Shown here piece after piece: positions 1-8,268 of a stretch of DNA of 64,000 nucleotides. How positions within the stretch are numbered: position 1 is the first letter of the stretch; each line of letters starts with the position of its first letter. Source of the DNA: Corallococcus sp. AS-1-6 (lineage in GTDB: Bacteria; Myxococcota; Myxococcia; Myxococcales; Myxococcaceae); NCBI RefSeq assembly GCF_020037015.1, contig NZ_JAIQDE010000005.1:124001-188000 (forward strand), read 5' to 3'. The position numbers were made by a program, and so were the translations under genes. The notes beneath the pieces are model-generated. The model saw only the letters and a program-made list of their open reading frames with translations, made no database searches and had not been told where the DNA came from.

Positions 1-1
1 C

Positions 2-1138
2 GTGGCCTACGTGGGCCCGGAGTCCGGCCTGCCGAAGGGAGCGCTCACGGACGCCACGGAGATCCTCGACGCCGAAGGCGGCTTCGTGGGCCCGGGCTTC
101 GTGGATCCGCACACGCACCTGGTGTTCGCGGGCGAGCGCTCCCACGAGTTCGACCTGCGCAACCAGGGCGCCACGTACCTCGAGATCGCCAAGGCGGGCG
201 GAGGCATCGCCAACACGGTGAGCGCCACGCGCGCCGCGAGCGAGGAGGAGCTGGCGAGGCTCGCCCTGCCCCGCATGGAGCGGCTGCTCGCGCAGGGCGT
301 GACGACCGCCGAGGTGAAGAGCGGCTACGGCCTGAACCTGGCGGACGAGCTGAAGATGCTGCGCGCGGTGCGCCGCCTGGGCGCGCTGTCACCGCTGGAG
401 CTGGTGCCCACGCTGCTGTGCGCGCACTCGGTGCCCCCGGAGTACAAGGACCGCCGCGCCGACTACCTGGACCTCTGCATCAACGAAATCCTCCCCGCCG
501 TGGCGCGCGAGGGCCTGGCGCGCTTCTGCGACGTCTTCACCGAGGACAGCGCCTTCACCGTGGAGGAGTCCCGCCGGCTGCTCAACGCGGGCAAGGCGCT
601 GGGCCTCACGCCGCGCCTGCACGCGGATCAGCTCACCGCGTGTGGCGCCTCGGCGCTCGCCGCGGAGGTGGGCGCCGCCAGCGCGGACCACCTGGAGCAG
701 GTGACGGACGAGGGCATCCGCGCGCTCGCCGCCGCCAACGTCACCGCCGTACTCGTGCCCACCTCCACCCTCTTCCTGCGCATGCGCCCCTACGCGCCCG
801 GCCGGAAGCTGCGCGACGCGGGCGTCAACATCGCTTTGGGTTCAAACGTGAATCCCGGCTCCTCCATGACGGAGAACCTGGCGCTGGTGCTGGGGCTCGC
901 CTGCCTGGAGAACGGCCTGTCGGCCGCGGAGGCCTACTGGGCCGCCACCCGAGGGGCCGCGCAATGCTTGGGGTTGCAACGGCAGGGGCGGCTGGCCGTG
1001 GGTGACGCGGGCGACCTGGTGGTCTTCTCCTGTCGCAGCTACAGGCATCTGCCTTATCATCTGGGTATCAGTCACGCGCGCGTGGTGGTGAAGAGCGGAC
1101 GTGTGGTGTTCCACGCGCGAATGAATCACTGCCCCTGA
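2..1138 (+). CDS. hutI: Imidazolonepropionase HutI (5' end outside window)
   Basis: Hydrolyses 4-imidazolone-5-propanoate to N-formimino-glutamate in cytoplasmic histidine degradation. The visible 378 residues cover nearly all of an amidohydrolase of usual length about 400-420, so roughly 30-40 N-terminal residues lie before the window; the GTG at position 2 is only the first in-frame codon. Seen: the HxH metal site DPHTHL (near residue 37), SGYGLN, LHADQ and ADHLE motifs. The segment that in typical HutI reads TDFNPGS reads SNVNPGS here, so the usual metal-ligand Asp is Asn. No other hut gene is visible downstream; the next gene begins 87 bases later on the same strand. Family call is firm; the Asn substitution is the one oddity. 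Confidence 0.93.
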   Translation: MAYVGPESGLPKGALTDATEILDAEGGFVGPGFVDPHTHLVFAGERSHEFDLRNQGATYLEIAKAGGGIANTVSATRAASEEELARLALPRMERLLAQGVTTAEVKSGYGLNLADELKMLRAVRRLGALSPLELVPTLLCAHSVPPEYKDRRADYLDLCINEILPAVAREGLARFCDVFTEDSAFTVEESRRLLNAGKALGLTPRLHADQLTACGASALAAEVGAASADHLEQVTDEGIRALAAANVTAVLVPTSTLFLRMRPYAPGRKLRDAGVNIALGSNVNPGSSMTENLALVLGLACLENGLSAAEAYWAATRGAAQCLGLQRQGRLAVGDAGDLVVFSCRSYRHLPYHLGISHARVVVKSGRVVFHARMNHCP

Positions 1139-1225
1139 GTGGATGCCGCTGAACAACTGGCATCGGCCGAGGGGGCAGGTGGAACTTCCCTCGTGGGCCG
1201 GCCGTTGTAGAGATCATCTGCCACC

Positions 1226-2095
1226 ATGTGCCGATTATTTGGATTCAGGAGTGCTGTTCCCGCCGCTGTCCACACCGCCCTCGTGACGGAGAGGAATTCC
1301 CTCCTCATCCAGTCGCGTGAACACAAGGACGGCTGGGGCATCGCCACGTATGGGCCGGAGTCCTCTCCGCTCGTCGCGCATGGTGTGGGCCCCGCGCACA
1401 GCGACCCCGACTTCGAGCGCGTGTCGAGCCAGGTGTCCGCGCGCACGGTGGTGGCGCACATCCGGCTGGCGAGCGTGGGGGCGGTGGAGCTGCGCAACTC
1501 GCACCCGTTCCACTTCGGCCGCTGGTCCTTCGTGCACAACGGCACGCTGCGCGAGTTCGCGAAGCACAAGCCCGCCGTGGAGGCGCTCATCCACCCGGAG
1601 CTGCGCGTCAACATCAAGGGCACCACGGACAGCGAGCGCTGCTTCTACCTGTTCCTGTCGCGGCTGTCGGCGCGCGGGCCGCTCGACGGCACGGTGGGCG
1701 TGGAGGCGATGGCGCAGGCGCTCGCGGAGACGATGACGCTGGTGTCCACGCTGACGGACGTGCCGGGGAGCCGCGAGCCGAAGGAGCACTCCGCGATGAA
1801 CTTCCTCGTCACGGACGGCGAGGCGATGGTGGCCACGCGCCGCAACCGCACCCTCTTCATCTCCTCCGGCATCGGCGGTTGCCCGGAAGCGCTGCGCACG
1901 CCGAACACGGGCGTGCCGCTGCGGCAGTTCCTGGTCGCCAGCGAATCCCTGTGCGGCGGACCGCACTGGGTGCCGGTGGACGAGGAGGACGTGGTGGGTG
2001 TGGACTCGCGGCTCACGTTCCACCGCTGGAAGGTGCAGACGCTGGCGGACGGGGTGCTCAACCCGAGGCCGGAAGCCCGGCACGCCACGGTCTGA
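1226..2095 (+). CDS. Class II glutamine amidotransferase (EgtC/YafJ-like)
   Basis: Begins MCRLFGF, so after Met removal Cys is the N-terminal nucleophile of an Ntn-type glutaminase. The motifs RLASVGAVELRNSHPF and FVHNGTL match the glutamine-binding core of the YafJ/EgtC group, and the 289-residue length fits this single-domain group. No synthase or acceptor domain follows, so the substrate is unknown. No ergothioneine genes are nearby, so EgtC itself is not supported. It converges with tsaE, ending one base before that gene's stop codon. Confidence 0.85.
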   Translation: MCRLFGFRSAVPAAVHTALVTERNSLLIQSREHKDGWGIATYGPESSPLVAHGVGPAHSDPDFERVSSQVSARTVVAHIRLASVGAVELRNSHPFHFGRWSFVHNGTLREFAKHKPAVEALIHPELRVNIKGTTDSERCFYLFLSRLSARGPLDGTVGVEAMAQALAETMTLVSTLTDVPGSREPKEHSAMNFLVTDGEAMVATRRNRTLFISSGIGGCPEALRTPNTGVPLRQFLVASESLCGGPHWVPVDEEDVVGVDSRLTFHRWKVQTLADGVLNPRPEARHATV

Positions 2096-2096
2096 G

Positions 2097-2582
2097 TCAG
2101 CCCAGCCACGCGTCGAGCAGCGCGGCCGGACGCGCGCCGAAGGCCTCCACGTCGAGGCTCCGCGCGTCCTCTCCCTCATGGCGGAGCGTGACGCGCAGGA
2201 AGTCGCGCGGCGCGGCCTGGGGGATGCGGTCCAACCACTCCACCAGCATCGCGTGGTCGCCGCCCATCAGGTCCAGGAACCCGGTGGCGTAGAGCTCGTC
2301 GTAGTCCGTCAGCCGGTACAGGTCCGCGTGGTACAGCGGGATGCGGCCCGCGTACGGGTACACGATGGCGAAGGTGGGGCTGGCCACCTCGGACTGCGCC
2401 ACGCCCGCTCCTTCCGCCACGCCGCGCACCAGGTGCGTCTTGCCCGCGCCCAGGTCGCCAATCAGCCCCACGAAGTCCCCGGGCTGGAGCAACCGCCCCA
2501 GCTTCACGCCCAGCCGGTGCGTCTCCTCCGGCGAAGGCGACACGAGCCGCCGCGAGCGCGTGGGCTGCGCATCCCCGCTCAT
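2097..2582 (-). CDS. tsaE: tRNA threonylcarbamoyladenosine biosynthesis ATPase TsaE
   Basis: TsaE is the P-loop ATPase that drives the TsaB-TsaD complex making t6A37 on ANN-decoding tRNAs. Seen: Walker A GDLGAGKT (about residues 43-50), the ASPTF segment, LYHADLYRL and the terminal MLVEWLDRIP, all diagnostic. At 161 residues it has the normal size. The start is the ATG at 2582, which overlaps the end of nnr by four bases (ATGA type), indicating translational coupling. Longer upstream reading in this frame is only the shadow of nnr. It is the last gene of the leftward housekeeping block. Confidence 0.95.
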   Translation of the reverse strand: MSGDAQPTRSRRLVSPSPEETHRLGVKLGRLLQPGDFVGLIGDLGAGKTHLVRGVAEGAGVAQSEVASPTFAIVYPYAGRIPLYHADLYRLTDYDELYATGFLDLMGGDHAMLVEWLDRIPQAAPRDFLRVTLRHEGEDARSLDVEAFGARPAALLDAWLG

Positions 2583-4120
2583 CGCTCCCACCGCGTCCAG
2601 ACGTGGCCCAGGCCCACCAGCAGGTCCGTGGCGATGAGGCCCATCAGCCCGCGCTCCCGGGCCATCAGGTCGCCCGCGAGCCCGTGCGCGTAGACGGCGG
2701 TCCACGCGGCCTTGGGCAGCGGAATGCCCTGCGCGAGCAGCGCGCCGCACACGCCCGACAGCACGTCGCCCGTGCCGCCGGTGGCCATGCCCGCGTTGCC
2801 CGTGGGGTTGATGAACACGCGCCCGCCGGCCTCCGCGATGAGCGTGCGCGAGCCCTTGAGCACCACCGTGACGCTGAGCGACGTGGCCAGGTTCAGCGCC
2901 ACGCCCACGCGGTGCGCCTGCACGTCCTTCGTCGTCCGGCCCCACAGCCGCGCCATCTCCCCGGGGTGCGGCGTGAGCAGCACGGGCCCCTTCGCCTGGC
3001 GCAGCACCTTGAGGTCCTCCGCCACCGCGTTGAGCGCGTCCGCGTCCAGCACCGCGGGCACCTCCACGGACGCCAGCAAGTCGCCAATCAGCGCGCCCGT
3101 CTCCGGCCCCCGGGGGATGCCCGGCCCCATCACCAGCGCGTCCTTGCCCTCCAGCGCGGCCTTCAGCGCCTCCAGGTCGCCCTTGCCCAGCGGGCCTTCA
3201 CCCGGCAGCGGCAGGCCCATGATCTCCGGCGAGTGCGCCATCACCCACGGCAGCGCCTCCGGGCGCGTGGCCACCGTGACGAGCCCCGCCCCGCTGCGCA
3301 GCGCGGCCAGCGCCACCATCGCCGCGGCGCCCGTCTTGCCCGGGCTGCCCGCCACCACCAGCACGTGGCCGTAGGTGCCCTTGTGCGAATCCGCGCGGCG
3401 CCTGGGCAGCGCCTCGCGCGCGTCCTTCTCCTCCACGCGGAACAGCTCCGCCCCGGACACCGCGCGCGTGGACTCACCGCCCAGGCCGATGTCCACGCGC
3501 CGCACGTCGCCGCACAGCGACGCGCCGGGCTCCAGCTCATGCGCGGGCTTCACGAAGCCGAAGGCCACCGTGACGTCCGCCTCCACGCACGGCGAGAAGG
3601 GCTCCGCCGTGTCGCTCTGCAGGCCGGACGGCACGTCCGCGGCCACCACCTTCGCCCCCGCGCGCCGCCACCGCGCCACGGTGCCGATGGCGTCCGCGAA
3701 GAGGCCCTCCGGCGCGCGCTTCAGGCCGGTGCCGAAGAGGGCGTCCACCACCACGTCGCCCGGGCCCGCCTCCGGCAGCGCCTCGAAGGCGCGCGGCGAC
3801 TCACCGAAGCCCTCCAGCGCCTGGAGGTTGCGCTTCGCCTCCGGCGTGAGCTTGCCGGTGTCCCCCACCAGCGACACCACCACCCGGGCGCCTCCCTCCA
3901 GCAGGAAGCGCGCGGCGACCAGGCCGTCCCCGCCGTTGTTGCCGGGGCCGCAGAGCACCGTGAAGCGCCCGCCCGGCCCGGCCACGCTCCGGGCGGCCTC
4001 CGCGAGCGCCCGGCCCGCGTTCTCCATCAACAACCCGGACGGCATCCCGTGCTGATCCTGGGCGGCCTTCTCGGCCTCTCGCATCTGGTTCGCGGTGAGC
4101 ACGCGCTGCATGGCTTCCAA
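2579..4120 (-). CDS. nnr: Bifunctional NAD(P)H-hydrate epimerase/dehydratase
   Basis: Repairs hydrated NAD(P)H: the N-terminal YjeF-type domain (about residues 1-215) epimerises R- and S-NADHX, and the C-terminal ribokinase-like domain (about 230-513) dehydrates the S form using ADP or ATP. Seen: GPGNNGGDGLVAARFL and DALFGTGL in the epimerase, KTGAAAMVALAALRSGAG and the TGNAGMATGGTGDVLSG nucleotide/catalytic segment in the dehydratase. The 513-residue fused length is standard for bacteria. The ATG at 4120 lies six bases from the acpS stop; a second Met three codons in (MQRVLTANQM) is an equally plausible start. Confidence 0.95.
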   Translation of the reverse strand: MEAMQRVLTANQMREAEKAAQDQHGMPSGLLMENAGRALAEAARSVAGPGGRFTVLCGPGNNGGDGLVAARFLLEGGARVVVSLVGDTGKLTPEAKRNLQALEGFGESPRAFEALPEAGPGDVVVDALFGTGLKRAPEGLFADAIGTVARWRRAGAKVVAADVPSGLQSDTAEPFSPCVEADVTVAFGFVKPAHELEPGASLCGDVRRVDIGLGGESTRAVSGAELFRVEEKDAREALPRRRADSHKGTYGHVLVVAGSPGKTGAAAMVALAALRSGAGLVTVATRPEALPWVMAHSPEIMGLPLPGEGPLGKGDLEALKAALEGKDALVMGPGIPRGPETGALIGDLLASVEVPAVLDADALNAVAEDLKVLRQAKGPVLLTPHPGEMARLWGRTTKDVQAHRVGVALNLATSLSVTVVLKGSRTLIAEAGGRVFINPTGNAGMATGGTGDVLSGVCGALLAQGIPLPKAAWTAVYAHGLAGDLMARERGLMGLIATDLLVGLGHVWTRWER

Positions 4121-4125
4121 CCTCC

Positions 4126-4500
4126 CTACTTCGTCTGGAGCACCACCGTGGCCGCGGCCACGCCGGCATCATGGGTGAGGGCGAGCATCGCCTCCCACCC
4201 CCGCGCTTCCATCACCTCACGGGCCACGCCGGAGAGCACGAAGCGCGGCGGGCCGCCCTCGCGCACCACCTCCATGTCCCGCCACTTCACGCCGGGAGGC
4301 ACGCCCATCGCCTTCACCAGCGCCTCCTTCGCCGCGAACCTCGCCGCGTACGCGCTGGCCGCGTCGTGCCGGGGCGCGCAGTACGCGCGCTCACCGTCGG
4401 TGTACACGCGCGTCAGGAACGCCTCCGCGCGCGGGCCGTCGAGGATGCGCTGGATGCGCTCGATGGAGCAGAGGTCCAACCCCAGTCCGACGATGGGCAT
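4126..4500 (-). CDS. acpS: Holo-[acyl-carrier-protein] synthase
   Basis: Transfers 4'-phosphopantetheine from CoA to the conserved Ser of apo-ACP, activating fatty-acid carriers in the cytoplasm. The 124-residue protein opens with IVGLGLDLCSIERI, carrying the Mg-binding Asp, and has the second signature RFAAKEALVKAMG with the catalytic Glu and Lys. It is tightly packed between pdxJ (5-base gap) and nnr (5-base gap), a common arrangement in proteobacteria. It would serve the primary fatty-acid ACP; polyketide carriers usually use Sfp-type enzymes not seen here. Confidence 0.95.
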   Translation of the reverse strand: MPIVGLGLDLCSIERIQRILDGPRAEAFLTRVYTDGERAYCAPRHDAASAYAARFAAKEALVKAMGVPPGVKWRDMEVVREGGPPRFVLSGVAREVMEARGWEAMLALTHDAGVAAATVVLQTK

Positions 4501-4505
4501 GCGGG

Positions 4506-5231
4506 CTACCCCGGGTCGCGCATCAGTTCGAGCATCTCGCGCACCGCGCGCTCGAAGCCCACCAGCACCGCGCGCGCCACGATGGCGTGCCCGATGTTCA
4601 GCTCGTCGATCTCCTGGATGCGAGCGATGGCCTGCACGTTGTCGTAGTTGAGCCCGTGCCCGGCGGCCACGCCCATGCCCAGCTTGGCGCTCGCCTTGGC
4701 CGCGTCCACGATGCGCGCCAGCTCCCGCGCGCGCTCCTTCTCGTTGCGCGCCTCGCAGTAGCGGCCCGTGTGCAGCTCCACCCGGTCCGCGTTCACCTTG
4801 TGCGAAGCGCGCACCTGGTCCAGGTCCGGATCGATGAACAGCGAGACGGAAATCTCCCCGTCCTTGAGGTTCTTGATGATCTTCGCGATGGACTCGCGCT
4901 GGCCGGCCACCTCCAGGCCGCCCTCGGTGGTGAGCTCCTCGCGCCGCTCGGGGACGAGCGTCACCACGTCCGGCTTGTACTCGTAGGCGATCTTCACCAT
5001 CTCCGCGGTGGCGGCCATCTCCAGGTTCAGGAGCGTCTGCACCGTCTCGCGGAGGATGCGCAGGTCCCGGTCCTGGATGTGGCGCCGGTCCTCGCGCAGG
5101 TGGATGGTGATCTGCCGGGCGCCGGCCAGCTCCGCCATCGCCGCGGCCGTCACCGGATCCGGATACACGGTGCGCCGCGCCTGCCGCAGCGTCGCCACGT
5201 GATCCACGTTGACACCCAGTCGCTGTCCCAT
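4506..5231 (-). CDS. pdxJ: Pyridoxine 5'-phosphate synthase
   Basis: Condenses 1-deoxyxylulose 5-phosphate with 3-amino-2-oxopropyl phosphate to give pyridoxine 5'-phosphate, the last ring-forming step of DXP-dependent vitamin B6 synthesis. Seen in the 241-residue protein: [15 protein letters not shown] at the N terminus, [23 protein letters not shown] and [10 protein letters not shown], the phosphate- and substrate-binding loops of the TIM barrel. Length is normal. It lies 101 bases downstream of glmM and 5 bases upstream of acpS, on the same strand, so it is probably cotranscribed with acpS, nnr and tsaE. Confidence 0.97.
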   Translation of the reverse strand: MGQRLGVNVDHVATLRQARRTVYPDPVTAAAMAELAGARQITIHLREDRRHIQDRDLRILRETVQTLLNLEMAATAEMVKIAYEYKPDVVTLVPERREELTTEGGLEVAGQRESIAKIIKNLKDGEISVSLFIDPDLDQVRASHKVNADRVELHTGRYCEARNEKERARELARIVDAAKASAKLGMGVAAGHGLNYDNVQAIARIQEIDELNIGHAIVARAVLVGFERAVREMLELMRDPG

Positions 5232-5332
5232 CGTCCCGCTCCTTGCGCTGGCGCGGTGCGGGATTGTCCAGGGACCCGGGCCCGCGCCGGCCCCTCTATT
5301 CGTGGCCGGCGTCCGGAAGTCAACCGCTGTCG

Positions 5333-6727
5333 CTAGCCGTTGAGCGCCTTGGAGAGCGCCTCGACGATTTCGCGGGCGTACGCCTCGTTGCGCGCCGCGT
5401 CCTCGCCTTCAATCAGGACGCGGGCCTTGGGCTCCGTGCCGGAGAAGCGCACCAGCACGCGGCCGTTGCTGCCCAGCTTCTGCTCCACGTTCTTGATGGC
5501 CTTCATCACCGTGGGCAGCTCACCCAGCTCGCGCTTCTGCTTCACCACGACGTTGAGCAGCGTCTGCGGCACCGGCTGGAAGATGGAGGCCAGCTCCGAC
5601 AGCGGCTTCTGCTGGCGGCACATCACGGCCAGCAACTGGAGCGCCGCGAGCGTGCCGTCGCCCGTGGTGGTGTGGTTCAGGAAGATGAGGTGGCCGCTCT
5701 GCTCGCCGCCCAGGCTGTAGCCGTTGCGGCGCATCTCGTCCACGACGTGCCGGTCGCCCACGCGCGTGCGGACCACCTTCACGCCCCACTGGGACACCGC
5801 GCGCTCCAGGCCGATGTTGCTCATCACCGTGGAGACGAGCGTCTTCTTCTTCAGCTCCTTGCGCGCGACGAGCTCCCCCGTGCAGATGGCCATGATGGCG
5901 TCGCCGTCCACGACGTTGCCCTTCTCGTCCACGACGATGAGGCGGTCCGCGTCGCCGTCCAGCGCCACGCCCAGGTGGGCGCCGTGCTTCACCACCGCCT
6001 TGGCCAGGCCCTCCGGGTGCAGCGCGCCGCACTTGTGGTTGATGTTCTTGCCGTCCGGGGACACGCCCAGCGCGATGACCTTCGCGCCCAGTTCCTCCAG
6101 CACTGCGGGCGCCGTGCGGTACGCCGCGCCGTTGGCGCAGTCCACCACGATGGTCATCCCCTCCAGCGTCAGCTCGCGGGGGAAGGTGGCCTTCAGGTAG
6201 ACGATGTAGCGGCCGCGCGCGTCGTCCAGGCGGATGGCCCGGCCGATCTTCGTCGCCGTGGGGCGGATGTTGTCGATCTCGCCGCTGGAGACCAGCTCTT
6301 CAATCTTGGCCTCGGTCTCGTCCGGCAGCTTGAAGCCGTCCCGCCAGAAGAACTTGATGCCGTTGTCCTGGTACGGGTTGTGGGACGCCGAAATCACGGC
6401 GCCCGCGTCCGCGCGCATGGACGTGGTGAGGTTGGAGATGCCGGGCGTGGGCAGCGGGCCCACCTGCTCCACGTCGACGCCCATGGAGATGAGGCCGGCG
6501 GACAGGGCCTGCTCCAGCATGTAGCCGGAGAGGCGCGTGTCCTTGCCCACGATGACGCGGTGGCGGTGCGGACCGTTGCGGATGAGGTACGCCAGGGCGC
6601 GGCCGAGCTTCATCGCGACCTCGGCCGTCATCGGATAGACGTTGGCCACGCCACGAACGCCGTCCGTGCCGAACAGTCGCTCCGTCTTCTGCGCTTCCTT
6701 CGGGGGCATGTCCATCCTGTACGCCAT
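5333..6727 (-). CDS. glmM: Phosphoglucosamine mutase
   Basis: Interconverts glucosamine 6-phosphate and glucosamine 1-phosphate for UDP-GlcNAc, hence peptidoglycan and LPS. Seen: LFGTDGVRG near the N terminus, the phosphoserine loop ISASHNP (Ser115), the metal loop DGDADRL and the C-terminal phosphate-binding [10 protein letters not shown]. Length 464 is slightly above the usual 445-450 because of about 17 extra N-terminal residues; the chosen ATG has GGTGGAG nine bases upstream. In many delta-proteobacteria cdaA and ybbR sit between folP and glmM; here only 164 noncoding bases separate them. Confidence 0.96.
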   Translation of the reverse strand: MAYRMDMPPKEAQKTERLFGTDGVRGVANVYPMTAEVAMKLGRALAYLIRNGPHRHRVIVGKDTRLSGYMLEQALSAGLISMGVDVEQVGPLPTPGISNLTTSMRADAGAVISASHNPYQDNGIKFFWRDGFKLPDETEAKIEELVSSGEIDNIRPTATKIGRAIRLDDARGRYIVYLKATFPRELTLEGMTIVVDCANGAAYRTAPAVLEELGAKVIALGVSPDGKNINHKCGALHPEGLAKAVVKHGAHLGVALDGDADRLIVVDEKGNVVDGDAIMAICTGELVARKELKKKTLVSTVMSNIGLERAVSQWGVKVVRTRVGDRHVVDEMRRNGYSLGGEQSGHLIFLNHTTTGDGTLAALQLLAVMCRQQKPLSELASIFQPVPQTLLNVVVKQKRELGELPTVMKAIKNVEQKLGSNGRVLVRFSGTEPKARVLIEGEDAARNEAYAREIVEALSKALNG

Positions 6728-6783
6728 GTGTGCCGCTCCACCTTTCCCATTGCCGGAAGGGCTCCGGCCACTCGCGTCCGGGG

Positions 6784-6789
6784 CTTATA
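6784..6789 (-). promoter_or_regulatory. Possible -10 element upstream of glmM
   Basis: On the minus strand the gap between folP and glmM reads GGGGTATAAGCC, with TATAAG a 5-of-6 match to a sigma-70 -10 box, about 57 bases before the glmM start. No convincing -35 hexamer stands 16-18 bases upstream, so this is a weak candidate for a separate glmM promoter. The gap also contains a small hairpin (GGGG-ACAA-GCCCC) just after the folP stop. Otherwise nothing is recognised in this 164-base gap. Confidence 0.25.
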
Positions 6790-6891
6790 CCCCGTCCAGC
6801 ACATGGGCCCGAAGCTAGGGATGCGGTGCCACCCAGGCAAGCGCCCGGGCGGGGGGACCCGGCCTGTTTCGGACGCCGGGGCTTGTCCCCG

Positions 6892-8115
6892 TCAGCCGCC
6901 GTACAGGTCGCCGCCGCCCCGGGCCCTCCGGATGGCGTCCGCCACCGCCAGCGCGTCCCGCGCTTCACCCACGTCGTGCACCCGTACCACGTCCGCGCCC
7001 CCCAGGACGGCCATGGCCGCCACGGAGCCCAGGGTGGCCGCCAGGCGCTCCTGGGGGCCCTTGCCGCCCGTCAGCTTCCCGAGGAAGGACTTGCGGCTGG
7101 TGCCCACCAGCAAAGGCTGCCCCAGCCCCCGCAGCTCCTCCAGGCGGCGCAGGAGGAAGAGGTTGTGCTCCAGCGTCTTGCCGAACCCGATGCCCGGGTC
7201 CAGGAGGATGCGCTCGCGGGGGATGCCCGCCTCGGTGGCCTGGAACATCCCCTCCTCCAGGTAGTCCATCACCTCGCCCACGACGTCCGCGTAGCGCGGC
7301 GCGTCCTGCATCGTCTTCGGCAGGCCCTGGGTGTGCATGAGGCAACACGCCGCGCCCGCGGCGGCCACCACCCCGGGCAGCGCCGGGTCCGAGTGGAAGC
7401 CGGTGACGTCATTGACCAGGTGGGCGCCGGCCTTGAGCGCCTCCTTCGCCACCGCCGCCTTGGTGGTGTCCACGGAGATGGGCACGGTGGAGCGGCGCTT
7501 GATGCCCTCCACCACCCGGAGGACGCGCGACAGCTCCTCGTCCGCGGACACCGGGAGCGAGCCCGGCCGGGTGGACTCACCGCCCACGTCGACGATGTCC
7601 GCGCCCGCGTCCACCAGCCTCAGCGCGTGCTCCACGGCGCTGGCCGCGTCCGGGAGGCTGCCGCCGTCGGAGAAGCTGTCCTGCGTCACGTTGACCACGC
7701 CCATGAGGTACGTGCGCGTGCCCCACTCGAACCGGCGCCCGCTCAGCGTCAGCGCCGGCATGGGCGTGGGGGCCAGCACCTCCTCCAGCACGCGCGCCAG
7801 GCCGTCCGTGCGGGGGGACCTGCGGGCGAGGGAGATGAGCCGGTCGAACTGCTGGCGGCTGCCGGACAGGAGCACCTCGCCGGGGTGGTCCAGGTGGCCT
7901 CCCGCCGTCCAGGTGGGCAGCTTCTCGCGCTCCTTGGAGCCGTACGGCGGCACCAGCTCCTCCTCGTAGGAGGGGCGGCCCCCGGTGACGAGCACGTGCG
8001 CGTAGCCCAGCTCGCGCCCCAGGTGTTCGCGGGTGCGGGGGGACAGGTTCAGGCGGCGGAGGACCAGCGACAGGTCGTCGGGACGGTCGCGGGAGATGAG
8101 GCGTGCGCGCAGCAC
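6892..8115 (-). CDS. folP: Dihydropteroate synthase with N-terminal extension
   Basis: Joins 6-hydroxymethyl-dihydropterin diphosphate to p-aminobenzoate in folate synthesis. The TIM-barrel signatures are all present in the C-terminal two thirds: MGVVNVTQDSFSDGG, DVGGESTRPGS, ISVDTTKAAV, LVNDVTGF, LLVGTSRKSFLG and VRVHDVGEA. The chosen GTG at 8115 (AAGGGG eight bases upstream) gives 407 residues, about 130 more than E. coli FolP; that extra N-terminal part (LRARLISRDRPDDLSLVLRRL onward) is not recognised. The frame stays open to 8247, but the extra part lacks a better ribosome site. Downstream genes are glmM and pdxJ. Confidence 0.93.
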   Translation of the reverse strand: MLRARLISRDRPDDLSLVLRRLNLSPRTREHLGRELGYAHVLVTGGRPSYEEELVPPYGSKEREKLPTWTAGGHLDHPGEVLLSGSRQQFDRLISLARRSPRTDGLARVLEEVLAPTPMPALTLSGRRFEWGTRTYLMGVVNVTQDSFSDGGSLPDAASAVEHALRLVDAGADIVDVGGESTRPGSLPVSADEELSRVLRVVEGIKRRSTVPISVDTTKAAVAKEALKAGAHLVNDVTGFHSDPALPGVVAAAGAACCLMHTQGLPKTMQDAPRYADVVGEVMDYLEEGMFQATEAGIPRERILLDPGIGFGKTLEHNLFLLRRLEELRGLGQPLLVGTSRKSFLGKLTGGKGPQERLAATLGSVAAMAVLGGADVVRVHDVGEARDALAVADAIRRARGGGDLYGG

Positions 8116-8268
8116 GGTCAGGACCCCTTCGGAGCGTGAGGACTGCGAGCGATGAGTGTCGCCGCTTCGCCGGGTCCAGGGAAGGGAGGACGGCGGGAAC
8201 GCACACAGGGCCCGGCGCCTCGCGAGGAAGGCACCGGGCCCCGTCACGTCACCCCGGCCGCGAGGCCG

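Noticed and set aside
1226-2095. Assignment of the amidotransferase as EgtC of ergothioneine synthesis
   Set aside because: No egtB, egtD or egtA gene is nearby; the YafJ-like fold alone does not tell the substrate.
2603-4651. A 682-codon plus-strand frame across nnr and acpS
   Set aside because: Shadow of the minus-strand genes; no motif, and both sense genes are certain.
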